In this document: one piece after another, positions 1 to 7,130 of the stretch
Position numbering within the stretch: the stretch's first letter is position 1
Layout of the letters: the number at the start of each line of letters is the position of its first letter
Source of the DNA: a virus
Length of the DNA: 41,065 nt
Reading direction: 5' to 3' (one strand)
Virus record (IMG/VR): IMGVR_UViG_3300021438_000027
Span: 1-41,065 of that record
Position numbers and translations under genes: made by a program
The notes under the pieces: generated by a model
Database searches by the model: none
What the model saw: the letters and a program-made list of their open reading frames with translations, nothing else
Told to the model about the DNA's origin: nothing

Positions 1-348
1 AACTAGCCAGTCAGTGACATCTTCTTTAGATGGGTGGTTTGTCAGTTCCATAATATGGTCAATCATCTCACCCACCGTTGGTTCATTAACTCTGATGTAC
101 TCGATGCAGTAGTCATAAGATACAGTATCGAGGGTTGAATCACCCATGTACTTTCTACCTGCTTGTGACTTAATTACGTTCTGCTGAAACCTAGTCATGC
201 AGAGCAGATTATCTGCACAACGCTTACACTCAGATGCCCTGTTGTCGTACTCAACACCAAAACAACCTTGTGCCGGCTGCTCTATAACTTGCTTATTAAT
301 AGGCTTCATTATATCGTAATCAGTTTTATGAATTGAAGGTGTTCTCAT
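1..348 (-). CDS. hypothetical protein, 3' end outside window
   Basis: An open frame runs from an ATG at 348 to the window edge without a stop (116 codons), so only the N-terminal part is present. The ATG overlaps the stop of the upstream zinc-ribbon gene as TAATG, which supports the start and translational coupling. Residues about 39-50 contain three cysteines in the pattern ECKRCADNLLC, which may bind metal. The rest is mixed helical sequence with the conserved-looking stretch YCIEYIRVNEPTVGEMI. I do not recognise a family. It lies at the distal end of the replication operon among small phage genes, so an accessory role in DNA metabolism or host takeover is only a guess. Confidence 0.7.
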   Translation of the reverse strand, partial: MRTPSIHKTDYDIMKPINKQVIEQPAQGCFGVEYDNRASECKRCADNLLCMTRFQQNVIKSQAGRKYMGDSTLDTVSYDYCIEYIRVNEPTVGEMIDHIMELTNHPSKEDVTDWLV

Positions 349-545
349 TAGAAGCAAAACCAGTAGTCACATTTAGTATTTGAACAAACAACACCTGACA
401 TTTTTTCTTTCAGTTCACAACCACACTCAGGACACGGGTTTTTGACTACCTTATACCTACGTAGCTGTGCAAAAGCTATCTTTGCTGCGTTAACTTCTTG
501 AATAGGGTAGTTTGCCCCTTGTTTTAGTTGTTTAACTTTTGTCAT
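348..545 (-). CDS. small zinc-ribbon protein
   Basis: This 65-residue protein has a basic N-terminal half (MTKVKQLKQGANYP) and a C-terminal zinc-ribbon pattern: CPECGCELK, then VVCSNTKCDYWFC. Two CxxC-type knuckles separated by about 14 residues fit a rubredoxin or zinc-ribbon fold that binds one zinc ion. Proteins of this size in phages often bind nucleic acid or act as adaptors to host polymerase, but nothing here fixes the target. It follows the Cys-repeat gene by 15 bases and is overlapped by the next gene, so it belongs to the same operon. The zinc-ribbon call is seen in the sequence; the function is unknown. Confidence 0.7.
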   Translation of the reverse strand: MTKVKQLKQGANYPIQEVNAAKIAFAQLRRYKVVKNPCPECGCELKEKMSGVVCSNTKCDYWFCF

Positions 546-560
546 CTTGTTTATTGGTTT

Positions 561-1244
561 TTAGTTTTCTTGTTTTTCAAGTTCAGCACACCTTTTCATA
601 TCAGACAAAGCAACTTCATTAGACTCAAAAAACCTAGTAGGAGAAACTTTGATGTTCGGGCTAGATTTTTTATAAATCTGTAAAGCTGCAAAAAGTGTAG
701 ATGTTTTAGATTCAAGCAATTTACCCTCTTCACCAGCTAAGGTAACTACCCAACCTGCTCTACAATGGGTGGTTTCACAAGTATGCCAACTACTCATGTC
801 TAATGCGTTAGCAGTGGAACTCGCTTCTAACACTTTTTGATGTATATTACTGACTATAGGTACTTCAAATGTTCCGCTGAATGTTTTGGACGTATCATCA
901 GAGCAATCAGAGCAACCAGAGCAATCAGAGCAATCAGAGCAATCAGAGCAATCAGAGCAATCAGAGCAATCAGAGCAATCAGAGCAATCAGAGCAATCAG
1001 AGCAATCAGAGCAATCAGAGCAATCAGAGCAACCAGAGCAATCAGAGCAATCAGAGCAATCAGAGCAATCAGAGCAATCAGAGCAACGAAAGCAATCAGA
1101 GCAATTCCAGCAACCTGTATTCATTGTATTATCTGCTAGATATTGTGGGTGTGATTGTGCAAATAATTCACTAACACCGTTTTCCGTTTTATCCTCTCTG
1201 CGATAAAACTCTAAATAGTTTGCGTAAATTTTAGTTGTAGCCAT
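561..1244 (-). CDS. Cys-Ser-Asp tandem-repeat phage protein
   Basis: This 227-residue protein has three parts. Residues 1-44 are a short N-terminal region. Residues 45-116 are 24 tandem three-residue units, mostly CSD, with variants CWN, CFR and CSG. Residues 117-227 are a non-repetitive domain containing HTCETTHCRAGWVV and ending in an ADMKR-like helix (SDMKRCAELE). The last domain resembles a conserved phage protein I have seen in other tailed phages, but its function is not known. I chose the ATG at 1244 because the frame upstream overlaps the helicase gene and begins only with a TTG, while the ATG is preceded by an A-rich leader. A cysteine every third residue could bind metal or form disulfides; this is inference. 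The repeat is slippage-prone, so length probably varies between relatives. Confidence 0.8.
   Translation of the reverse strand: MATTKIYANYLEFYRREDKTENGVSELFAQSHPQYLADNTMNTGCWNCSDCFRCSDCSDCSDCSDCSDCSGCSDCSDCSDCSDCSDCSDCSDCSDCSDCSDCSDCSDCSGCSDCSDDTSKTFSGTFEVPIVSNIHQKVLEASSTANALDMSSWHTCETTHCRAGWVVTLAGEEGKLLESKTSTLFAALQIYKKSSPNIKVSPTRFFESNEVALSDMKRCAELEKQEN
897..1112 (-). repeat. 9-bp tandem repeat, 24 units, inside a coding gene
   Basis: On the plus strand the unit is tcagagcaa, present as 24 contiguous nine-base units (216 bases) with a few variants at the edges and two CSG units inside. It encodes Cys-Ser-Asp on the minus strand. The unit is a multiple of three, so copy-number changes keep the frame. 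Confidence 0.95.
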
Positions 1245-1245
1245 T

Positions 1246-1270
1246 GTTTTGTTTTGTTTTGTTTTGTTTT
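1246..1270 (-). repeat. AAAAC pentamer array upstream of a start codon
   Basis: Five perfect GTTTT units on the plus strand (AAAAC in the mRNA sense) end one base before the ATG at 1244. There is no purine-rich Shine-Dalgarno motif. Bacteroidota ribosomes respond to A-rich sequence just upstream of the start, so this array is probably the translation-initiation region of the Cys-repeat gene. It sits between the helicase stop (1279) and this start. Confidence 0.75.
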
Positions 1271-1278
1271 TTAGTTGA

Positions 1279-2772
1279 TTATAAATTAGTTTTCTTGTTT
1301 TGTAAAATAGGTTTCCCTTTGTTGTCACAAAGATATTTGAACTTGATAGGGTTTGTGAATTGTTCTTTCCTATATGCAGATAGGCGTTCCCTAAAGTGCT
1401 TCTGACTGTAATAACCACCATGCCAAAAGTCAACCCAAATATACTCAGTGCTCACACCATCAATACGTTCAGCCCTAGCCATGAATTGGGATAGTCTAAT
1501 ATCACTCTTACCACCAATAGTGTAGATGATAACACTGATGTCCGGAACTGACCAACCTTCTTGTACAATTGTAGAAGCCACTAAGATATTAGTAACCCCA
1601 TCTGTGAAATCACTGATTGCCTTAATCCTATCCTTAGTAGGAATCTTGCCGTCAGCATAAGAATAATCATCATAATACTGAGATAGTGCATCACAGATGT
1701 TACGTCCGTGGTCTATTATGTCAAATACTACCAAAACTCTATGACCTTTAATCATATAGTCCAAAGCAAGTTCAGCAACTAAGGTGTTGAATTTTAAGCT
1801 GTTATGAACTAACATTGTGAGTTCGTCTTTGTAGTCCCTAGATGGCTGAAATAACACAGTAGGATTACGGTGAATCAATATTTGCGGTTCGAGGGAAAAT
1901 CCGATGTCCATTAGATATTTTTTAGAAACTTTGTGAATAGTGTCTCCGAATAGTGCCATAAGTGTGGCTCTCTGAGTCTTTTCAGGTTGGTTGAAAGGTG
2001 TGCCTGACATGCCGATTTTGATGTAAGCATCTACATACCTTATTATTGATGCCCGACCTACTGAAGCAGCGAAGTTGTGAACTTCGTCCACAATCAATAC
2101 ATTGACTCTTTTGAGCCAAGCCTTTACATTTACGTCCTTGTTTACTGTAGCGGAGAGTGTCTGCACCATCGCCAGTACAACCCTCTTATTCTTGTAGTGA
2201 CTGTTCTTTTTAGTAAACACCCCAAAGTAATCACCGAAGATTCTACCATAGTCTTTAGCGTGTTGGCTAAATATTGTACGGCTATCCACCAAAATAAGCA
2301 CCACAGGATTATCCAGTGATGCTATTAACGCAGCAGATGTGAGGGTCTTACCGGAGTTAGGAGCCAAATCCCATATTCCACGTATGTATGATACGCCATC
2401 AACCACCTGATTAAATGTTTTCTCTAAAGTTTCAAGCTGATGTGCTGCTAGTGTTTTGCCATCTAATTTTTTAACAGTCCTAACGCGATTAACAGTTACT
2501 ACACGTTCATCTACAATATTGTATGTTACACCAAGACTATCCAATGTTTTGAGTACTCTAGGTAACAAACCAGTACCAAATTCACCTTTTTTAGAAACAA
2601 AGTATCTGTACGGGTCGTAGTTAGTTACCCCTTTAGAGTACATCAACCGGGTAACTCTGAAAGCATTAAGGGGTTTCAATCGCATGAGACCCCTTAGTGT
2701 AGGTATAACGTCTTGATTATCCATAATGCCTATAGATATTCGGCAAACGGCATTATTTAGGTAGATGGTCAT
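1279..2772 (-). CDS. SF2 DNA helicase (UvsW-like)
   Basis: This 497-residue superfamily 2 helicase has all the main motifs visible. Walker A is APNSGKT at residues 137-143, motif II is VDEVH around 228-232 and motif III is MSGTP near 255. Motif V is ASTIVQEGWSVP and motif VI is QFMARAERIDG in the second RecA-like domain. The N-terminal 100 residues form a separate domain, as in T4 UvsW. Such enzymes unwind branched DNA and promote branch migration and replication restart in phages. The start is fixed by a 4-base ATGA overlap with the upstream gene. It follows the primase in the replication operon. SF2 assignment is very secure; the UvsW-like role is inferred from architecture and context. Confidence 0.9.
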   Translation of the reverse strand: MTIYLNNAVCRISIGIMDNQDVIPTLRGLMRLKPLNAFRVTRLMYSKGVTNYDPYRYFVSKKGEFGTGLLPRVLKTLDSLGVTYNIVDERVVTVNRVRTVKKLDGKTLAAHQLETLEKTFNQVVDGVSYIRGIWDLAPNSGKTLTSAALIASLDNPVVLILVDSRTIFSQHAKDYGRIFGDYFGVFTKKNSHYKNKRVVLAMVQTLSATVNKDVNVKAWLKRVNVLIVDEVHNFAASVGRASIIRYVDAYIKIGMSGTPFNQPEKTQRATLMALFGDTIHKVSKKYLMDIGFSLEPQILIHRNPTVLFQPSRDYKDELTMLVHNSLKFNTLVAELALDYMIKGHRVLVVFDIIDHGRNICDALSQYYDDYSYADGKIPTKDRIKAISDFTDGVTNILVASTIVQEGWSVPDISVIIYTIGGKSDIRLSQFMARAERIDGVSTEYIWVDFWHGGYYSQKHFRERLSAYRKEQFTNPIKFKYLCDNKGKPILQNKKTNL

Positions 2773-3620
2773 TTCTTAACTTTTTTGTTGTATTCAGCCA
2801 TTATTGAGCCTTGTTGGGGCTTACTTCTTTCCTCGCTAGGTAATTTCTTGAACATCTTGAAAGTCCTATAGCGTTTACTGGCATTATCTCCATACAACTG
2901 GTTTGGACTTGGCAAGGTATCGTAATCATTAAACATAACAGCAAATTGAGCAGTTACCCACTCATCTATGTCTGCATTATTTTTCTGAATATCGTTTTTA
3001 GCATAAAAGAAGTTGATACGCTCTTCCAGTTTATTGTAGTCCTGAGAGAAATCAGCTTGTGTCAAGTCTTTAATCGCCTGAACATAAACTTGCTGAACTT
3101 CTTCTGTCAGTTCCGGTGTAGGGTCATTAGCTAACGTGGAATAGAACTCATAGAGGTTATAAATCTTATCCCTGAAAGTCTTGAATTTATTGAGTGCGTA
3201 TTTATTACGCATCATTTCTATTCCTAGGTTCAGAAACATACGACAACCTGAAGCTAAATCCTGTGTTTCAGCAGCTTTGGCGAAATCACAGGCTATCAAG
3301 CACACATCTTTGAGCAGCAAGTAATCTTTATCTGTAGCAGTTATCCGGCTAATCATTTTGTGATTATGTTTCTGCCTGACATCAATAAGGAGTAACTGAA
3401 ACTGGTCAACGGACATAGGAGCCTTGTTCAACTTTTTGAGCCTCTCCATGTTCTCATTGACCTTCTTACTTGTAATGTTTGTAATGAACCTATCACGTAT
3501 TTGATAACCCTCACCCAATCGAAATATATTATCCGCGAGTGCTTTAGGGTGCTTATAACCAATCAGTTCTAAGACGGTTATGAGCGAACTTCGGGTCATG
3601 TGTATTGCAGGGTCTCTCAT
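2769..3620 (-). CDS. unknown replication-operon protein
   Basis: This 283-residue, mostly helical and highly charged protein has no motif I recognise. It is joined by ATGA overlaps to the primase on one side (3617-3620) and to the SF2 helicase on the other (2769-2772), so the three are translationally coupled. The C-terminus is basic (KPQQGSIMAEYNKKVKK), compatible with DNA or protein binding. Its position suggests a replication accessory role such as a helicase loader, single-strand DNA-binding factor or primase partner, but the sequence does not show which. No P-loop, zinc motif or transmembrane segment is visible. Confidence 0.8.
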   Translation of the reverse strand: MRDPAIHMTRSSLITVLELIGYKHPKALADNIFRLGEGYQIRDRFITNITSKKVNENMERLKKLNKAPMSVDQFQLLLIDVRQKHNHKMISRITATDKDYLLLKDVCLIACDFAKAAETQDLASGCRMFLNLGIEMMRNKYALNKFKTFRDKIYNLYEFYSTLANDPTPELTEEVQQVYVQAIKDLTQADFSQDYNKLEERINFFYAKNDIQKNNADIDEWVTAQFAVMFNDYDTLPSPNQLYGDNASKRYRTFKMFKKLPSEERSKPQQGSIMAEYNKKVKK

Positions 3621-4645
3621 GCTGATAATTGCTCTATAATAGTTGCGTAATCTAAAAATGGGGTATGTTTTTCGATATGACGGACATTCTTATAACCAAT
3701 CTCGTTAGCATCTTTGCCCAATTCAGAATAGGTACTCAAATCGAGCACCTTTACTTTTTTACCTACTGACATGAACCTGTCAGCCATAATCAACGCATGT
3801 TTGAAGTAGGTAAGTCCTTGATTGTCGTAACCAATATCCGGGATTAGCACGAACTTACTGGCTGACGATTTTACGTACTTTTTAAATTGGATAGTGTCCA
3901 AGTTCCAACCAAGTGTGGCAGTTCCTTGTTCACCCATAGTTTCAGCATCAGCCCAACCCTCGGTTATGTACAACTTATCCTGAGTTAGTAGAGCATCTTC
4001 ATTGTAGATGATTCCAGTCTTACCAACACCTAAACTGCTAGGTGGATTCTTGTATCGTAGTTCATTGCCTACAAAATCTCTACCAATGTAATAAACCGTA
4101 GAACCTAAAGCGGTGAACGGAACAATTATGTAACCAGTGAAGTTATTGTCGAAAAATTCTTTGTAGTCTTTAAACGAGGACTTATCAGGCGATTTGAAGC
4201 AATAACCGAAGCCTTTGGCATGTAGCTTAGCTACATCGAATCCACGCGATTCTAGGCGGTGTATGGCTTGTTCTCCGAGACTTTTACCTCTGCCGTCTAA
4301 TAGGGGTCTGAATGAGTAGGGCATAGACAGTTCGTGTGTGGAACTAATGTCAATCAGTTCGTAATCAACATCACTAGCTTTTATCTCAATCTCAGTTTCT
4401 TCATAGTTTTGAAGCAGTTTTCTTGCTTCCCACTCATTGATACCTTCCATCTCGACAACAAAGTCAGAGATAAGCCCCGAAGCACCACATGACCAACAAC
4501 TGAATTTAAACCAAAAAGGGTTAAATGTCATTTTCTTATCCTTACCACAAAAGGGGCACTCCATAGAGTACCACCCTTTAGGTGACGGATTGCTTAGGTC
4601 ATACCTATCCGCAAAATAACTATATATGCGTTTAGGTGAAATCAC
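3617..4645 (-). CDS. DNA primase, DnaG-type (zinc finger plus TOPRIM)
   Basis: This 342-residue protein starts with a CHC2-like zinc finger, with cysteines at about 30, 33, 50 and 53 (ECPFCGKDKK then CWSCG). A TOPRIM catalytic core follows, with the acidic motif YITEGWADA (Glu near 229) and the metal-binding stretch PDIGYDNQG (about 269-277). It makes RNA primers on the lagging strand for the replicative helicase encoded just upstream. It is shorter than bacterial DnaG and lacks a separate helicase-interaction domain, which is common in phage primases. Start and stop overlap the neighbouring genes by four bases on both sides. Confidence 0.88.
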   Translation of the reverse strand: MISPKRIYSYFADRYDLSNPSPKGWYSMECPFCGKDKKMTFNPFWFKFSCWSCGASGLISDFVVEMEGINEWEARKLLQNYEETEIEIKASDVDYELIDISSTHELSMPYSFRPLLDGRGKSLGEQAIHRLESRGFDVAKLHAKGFGYCFKSPDKSSFKDYKEFFDNNFTGYIIVPFTALGSTVYYIGRDFVGNELRYKNPPSSLGVGKTGIIYNEDALLTQDKLYITEGWADAETMGEQGTATLGWNLDTIQFKKYVKSSASKFVLIPDIGYDNQGLTYFKHALIMADRFMSVGKKVKVLDLSTYSELGKDANEIGYKNVRHIEKHTPFLDYATIIEQLSA

Positions 4646-4911
4646 TTTCCGTTGTTTTTTCTTTGATACTGCCTATTCAATAATATTGCTACTATCTGAA
4701 CTAACACACCTACCCAACTCATCATTGTTAGAATAAGGAGTAACAGCACGTCTCTGTCAAATAATATAGGGGTAGATTTGTCCGAATAAGCATATTCATT
4801 ATCGTCAGAGGTAATACTCATGTACAAAAAAGGAATACCTAACGAAACTAACATTCCGGCTAAGTAAACACATGCACCCCATTGGTGCAGAAATGTCGAT
4901 AATTGACTCAT
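4642..4911 (-). CDS. small two-TM membrane protein
   Basis: This 89-residue protein has two hydrophobic segments, about residues 12-31 (CVYLAGMLVSLGIPFLYM) and 55-77 (LLLLILTMMSWVGVLVQIVAI). They are joined by an acidic loop and followed by a basic tail RQYQRKNNGK. By the positive-inside rule the C-terminus is probably cytoplasmic. It is embedded in the replication operon between the DnaB-like helicase and the primase, overlapping the latter by ATGA. Possible roles include anchoring replication at the membrane, superinfection exclusion or a holin-like function. The two-segment layout alone does not separate these, and no endolysin gene is next to it. Confidence 0.7.
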   Translation of the reverse strand: MSQLSTFLHQWGACVYLAGMLVSLGIPFLYMSITSDDNEYAYSDKSTPILFDRDVLLLLILTMMSWVGVLVQIVAILLNRQYQRKNNGK

Positions 4912-4929
4912 ATAATTTAGTTTTAATGA

Positions 4930-6375
4930 TTATTCGTCTCGTAATTTTTTCTTGGAGTTAAGGTCGTATTTGTGCTTTTTACTGTCGTTAGCGTACATAG
5001 CATCAAATGACTCTAAATACGCATCAGGTTCAAGTTCTTTTATTATGTGCCTATCAGCATCAATGTTCAAGCAGATAGTAGTGGCGGCAGTAGTATCGTA
5101 AGCCTTACCTGAGCGTTGGAAAGCCGAAACTATTCTGCCAGTTTTATCACGTTTCTCTTCGGCAGTACGGCATAATATCCAACTAGAATGGCAGTTGAAT
5201 GCCTGACTAAAGTCATTGGCAAACGCTGATTTAATGTTCACTACTTTGGCTTCTACTGCTTCTTTGGCAACAGGTATCGGGGTGAATGCAAATGTCCCAT
5301 ACTTCCTATTAAGTGCAATAGCGTGATGATAAACATCTTTGTTTTTCTCGATGAAGTTTCCACGATTCTTAGGATTAACTGATTCAAACAATTGAAGGTA
5401 ATCATACAGGATTACCTTTGGAGCAAATTCGGGGTGTGTCTTCATTGTGAGTGCCAATTCTGCATCAACATCTGCGAGGGTCGATTTCCTACCTTCAAAC
5501 ATTCGAACAACAATATCGCCTGCACCTTTACCAGTCTGTGAATGATTCAGGTATGGGCTAGAATTGAACTGTCTGATGGATTCGTATATTTTACTCAGCA
5601 AGGCTGAATTAGCACCGATTTGATGGAAGTAACAACCCAATAGCATCTGCTTAATCCTATCACGAAGTTCACCTTCACCGTTTTCAGCATCAGCAATAAA
5701 CACATCAATTCCGCGCTTTATGTACCCTACGCAAATATGGAGTAGAATACCGGTCTTGAAGTCTTTAGGTGCTCCACACAATCCAACTAATTCAGGTGAC
5801 AGATAACCCCTCTTATTAAGTTGAGCATTAAGCCCCTGAATATTGGTCTCATACCCGGTAACTACTTTGCTTGAATAACCAACATCGTTAGATGCTAACA
5901 TCGGACCGGTGCGGCTGTGCATATATCCTGAATCATTTACAGCACTCATGAGTTCTTGGTCAGCCAAAAACCATTTAGTGAAATCTTCATCAGAGGCTTC
6001 GTTCAGTTGCTTGGCACGTTCAATGTACCGCTTCTTAAACGCCACTTTAAGTACATACTCCTTGATAGTGTCCTTCACAAAGTTAGAAGGTTTCTCAAAG
6101 GGCATGTACAAAGTCTTTATCGTAATAGTCAGTTCCGATATAGTGTCTTGCGCAATTACCTGTCGCTGTTTTGATAAAATACGTTGCAGATATTGAAGCA
6201 TTTCAGCCTTGGTAGGCTGCTGCCCATACTTTCTGCGATACTTTACCAACAGTTCATGGATAGTCGAAAAAATAGGATTCTCGAATATAGCAGAATCGCT
6301 AAGTCTTAGTAAGTCACTGTCGTCATGATAATGGATAAAGTATTTCAGTATTAATTCCTGAAATTGTAAATCCAT
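4930..6375 (-). CDS. DnaB-like replicative helicase
   Basis: This 481-residue protein combines an N-terminal helical domain (about 1-150) with a RecA-type motor domain. The motor shows a P-loop-like element GAPKDFKTG at about 201-209 and a Walker B-like strand VILYDYLQLFESVN. These two match the order and surroundings of the DnaB family, in which the second reads IDYLQL. The usual glycine before the catalytic lysine is replaced by phenylalanine, yet Lys and Thr are kept. A later stretch FNCHSSWILCRTAEEKRDKTG could correspond to the DnaB arginine-finger region. It unwinds the fork ahead of replication and would partner the primase encoded downstream. The ATG overlaps the stop of the preceding gene by one base. 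Confidence 0.82.
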   Translation of the reverse strand: MDLQFQELILKYFIHYHDDSDLLRLSDSAIFENPIFSTIHELLVKYRRKYGQQPTKAEMLQYLQRILSKQRQVIAQDTISELTITIKTLYMPFEKPSNFVKDTIKEYVLKVAFKKRYIERAKQLNEASDEDFTKWFLADQELMSAVNDSGYMHSRTGPMLASNDVGYSSKVVTGYETNIQGLNAQLNKRGYLSPELVGLCGAPKDFKTGILLHICVGYIKRGIDVFIADAENGEGELRDRIKQMLLGCYFHQIGANSALLSKIYESIRQFNSSPYLNHSQTGKGAGDIVVRMFEGRKSTLADVDAELALTMKTHPEFAPKVILYDYLQLFESVNPKNRGNFIEKNKDVYHHAIALNRKYGTFAFTPIPVAKEAVEAKVVNIKSAFANDFSQAFNCHSSWILCRTAEEKRDKTGRIVSAFQRSGKAYDTTAATTICLNIDADRHIIKELEPDAYLESFDAMYANDSKKHKYDLNSKKKLRDE

Positions 6376-7064
6376 TATTGCGGATTATTTAGTTTTTCAA
6401 AATCTCTGTAGAAGTCGTTGTATTTCTGCTTCATGCTATCAGGCAAAGCATCAAACCTCTCTTTTTTGAGTTTGCGTACAAAGCCACCATTCTTAGTAGG
6501 CTCTAGGTAAGTATCATCAATGCTACCATCGTAAGGACGGTTGTTTATCTTTTCGAATGCAGGGAATATTCCGGTAGGCTTTGATTCGATGACAGTCTTA
6601 TCGACCACAACCATTGTATTGGGGTCTTGACCGAAATCGAAGAAATCCAAACAGTAATTTTTGAAGTCAGTTGTTTCCGGTTTGGCTTCAAACACATCTT
6701 CGTAAAATTCGCGGAGTTTGAACATCATATCAAAGTCACCCTCCGGGCACTTAGACAATACGCAGGCATAAAAAGTGAGATACAACATCTCTACCTCTTC
6801 CTCACTCAGAACAATCTTACCAGTTTCGTCTGCAACCCAAGTGAGCATCATTTTGGCTGTACTTGCCGGAGCCTCTCCTGTATAACCCCAACGTAAATAG
6901 TTGATATTATCAGGGGTAGGTAGTTTGATTGTCTGTTTTGCGTGCTTATACTCGATGTCGGCAGCATCTCTGAAGAAACTCCAAGTAGCTATTTCAGGCA
7001 AATTGCTAATTATGCTAGGGAGTAAATCCGACAGTTCATCTATTCTTTCTTGTGTTAGCTTCAT
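6375..7064 (-). CDS. unknown, first gene of replication operon
   Basis: This 229-residue acidic protein has no recognised domain. The chosen start is the ATG at 7064 (MKLTQERIDELSDLLP). The longer frame begins with a GTG inside the terminator stem, and the 7064 ATG follows a promoter-type TATTTTTG by four bases. The sequence looks globular and mainly helical, with a Lys-rich C-terminus (KLKKERFDALPDSMKQKY). It is directly followed by the DnaB-like helicase with a TAATG junction. As the leading gene of the replication transcript it could be a helicase loader or replication initiator, but that is position-based inference only. Confidence 0.8.
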   Translation of the reverse strand: MKLTQERIDELSDLLPSIISNLPEIATWSFFRDAADIEYKHAKQTIKLPTPDNINYLRWGYTGEAPASTAKMMLTWVADETGKIVLSEEEVEMLYLTFYACVLSKCPEGDFDMMFKLREFYEDVFEAKPETTDFKNYCLDFFDFGQDPNTMVVVDKTVIESKPTGIFPAFEKINNRPYDGSIDDTYLEPTKNGGFVRKLKKERFDALPDSMKQKYNDFYRDFEKLNNPQ

Positions 7065-7068
7065 GCAA

Positions 7069-7076
7069 CAAAAATA
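7069..7076 (-). promoter_or_regulatory. -7 promoter element TATTTTTG for replication operon
   Basis: TATTTTTG matches the Bacteroidota consensus TAnnTTTG and lies four bases before the ATG at 7064. Initiation would fall at or next to the start codon, giving an almost leaderless mRNA. It overlaps the T-rich flank of the preceding terminator. No clear -33 TTTG element is visible. Confidence 0.55.
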
Positions 7077-7108
7077 AACCACAGACTATACAGTGCTGTG
7101 GTTTATTT
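7072..7108 (-). terminator. Rho-independent terminator of the tail operon
   Basis: A perfect 13-bp inverted repeat (arms 7072-7084 and 7096-7108, core AAACCACAG/CTGTGGTTT) with an 11-base loop lies 22 bases past the fibre stop. It has T-rich flanks on both strands, so it could work in both directions. It separates the late tail genes from the replication genes. Confidence 0.85.
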
Positions 7109-7130
7109 CAAATAGAGGTATTAACCGTTT

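Noticed and set aside
897-1112. CRISPR-like array
   Set aside because: Units are contiguous 9-mers without spacers and code for protein.
837-1206. Plus-strand open frames of Ser-Asn-Gln, Glu-Gln-Ser and Ala-Ile-Arg repeats
   Set aside because: They are other frames of the 9-bp array. The minus frame continues into a conserved non-repeat domain, and all neighbours are on the minus strand.
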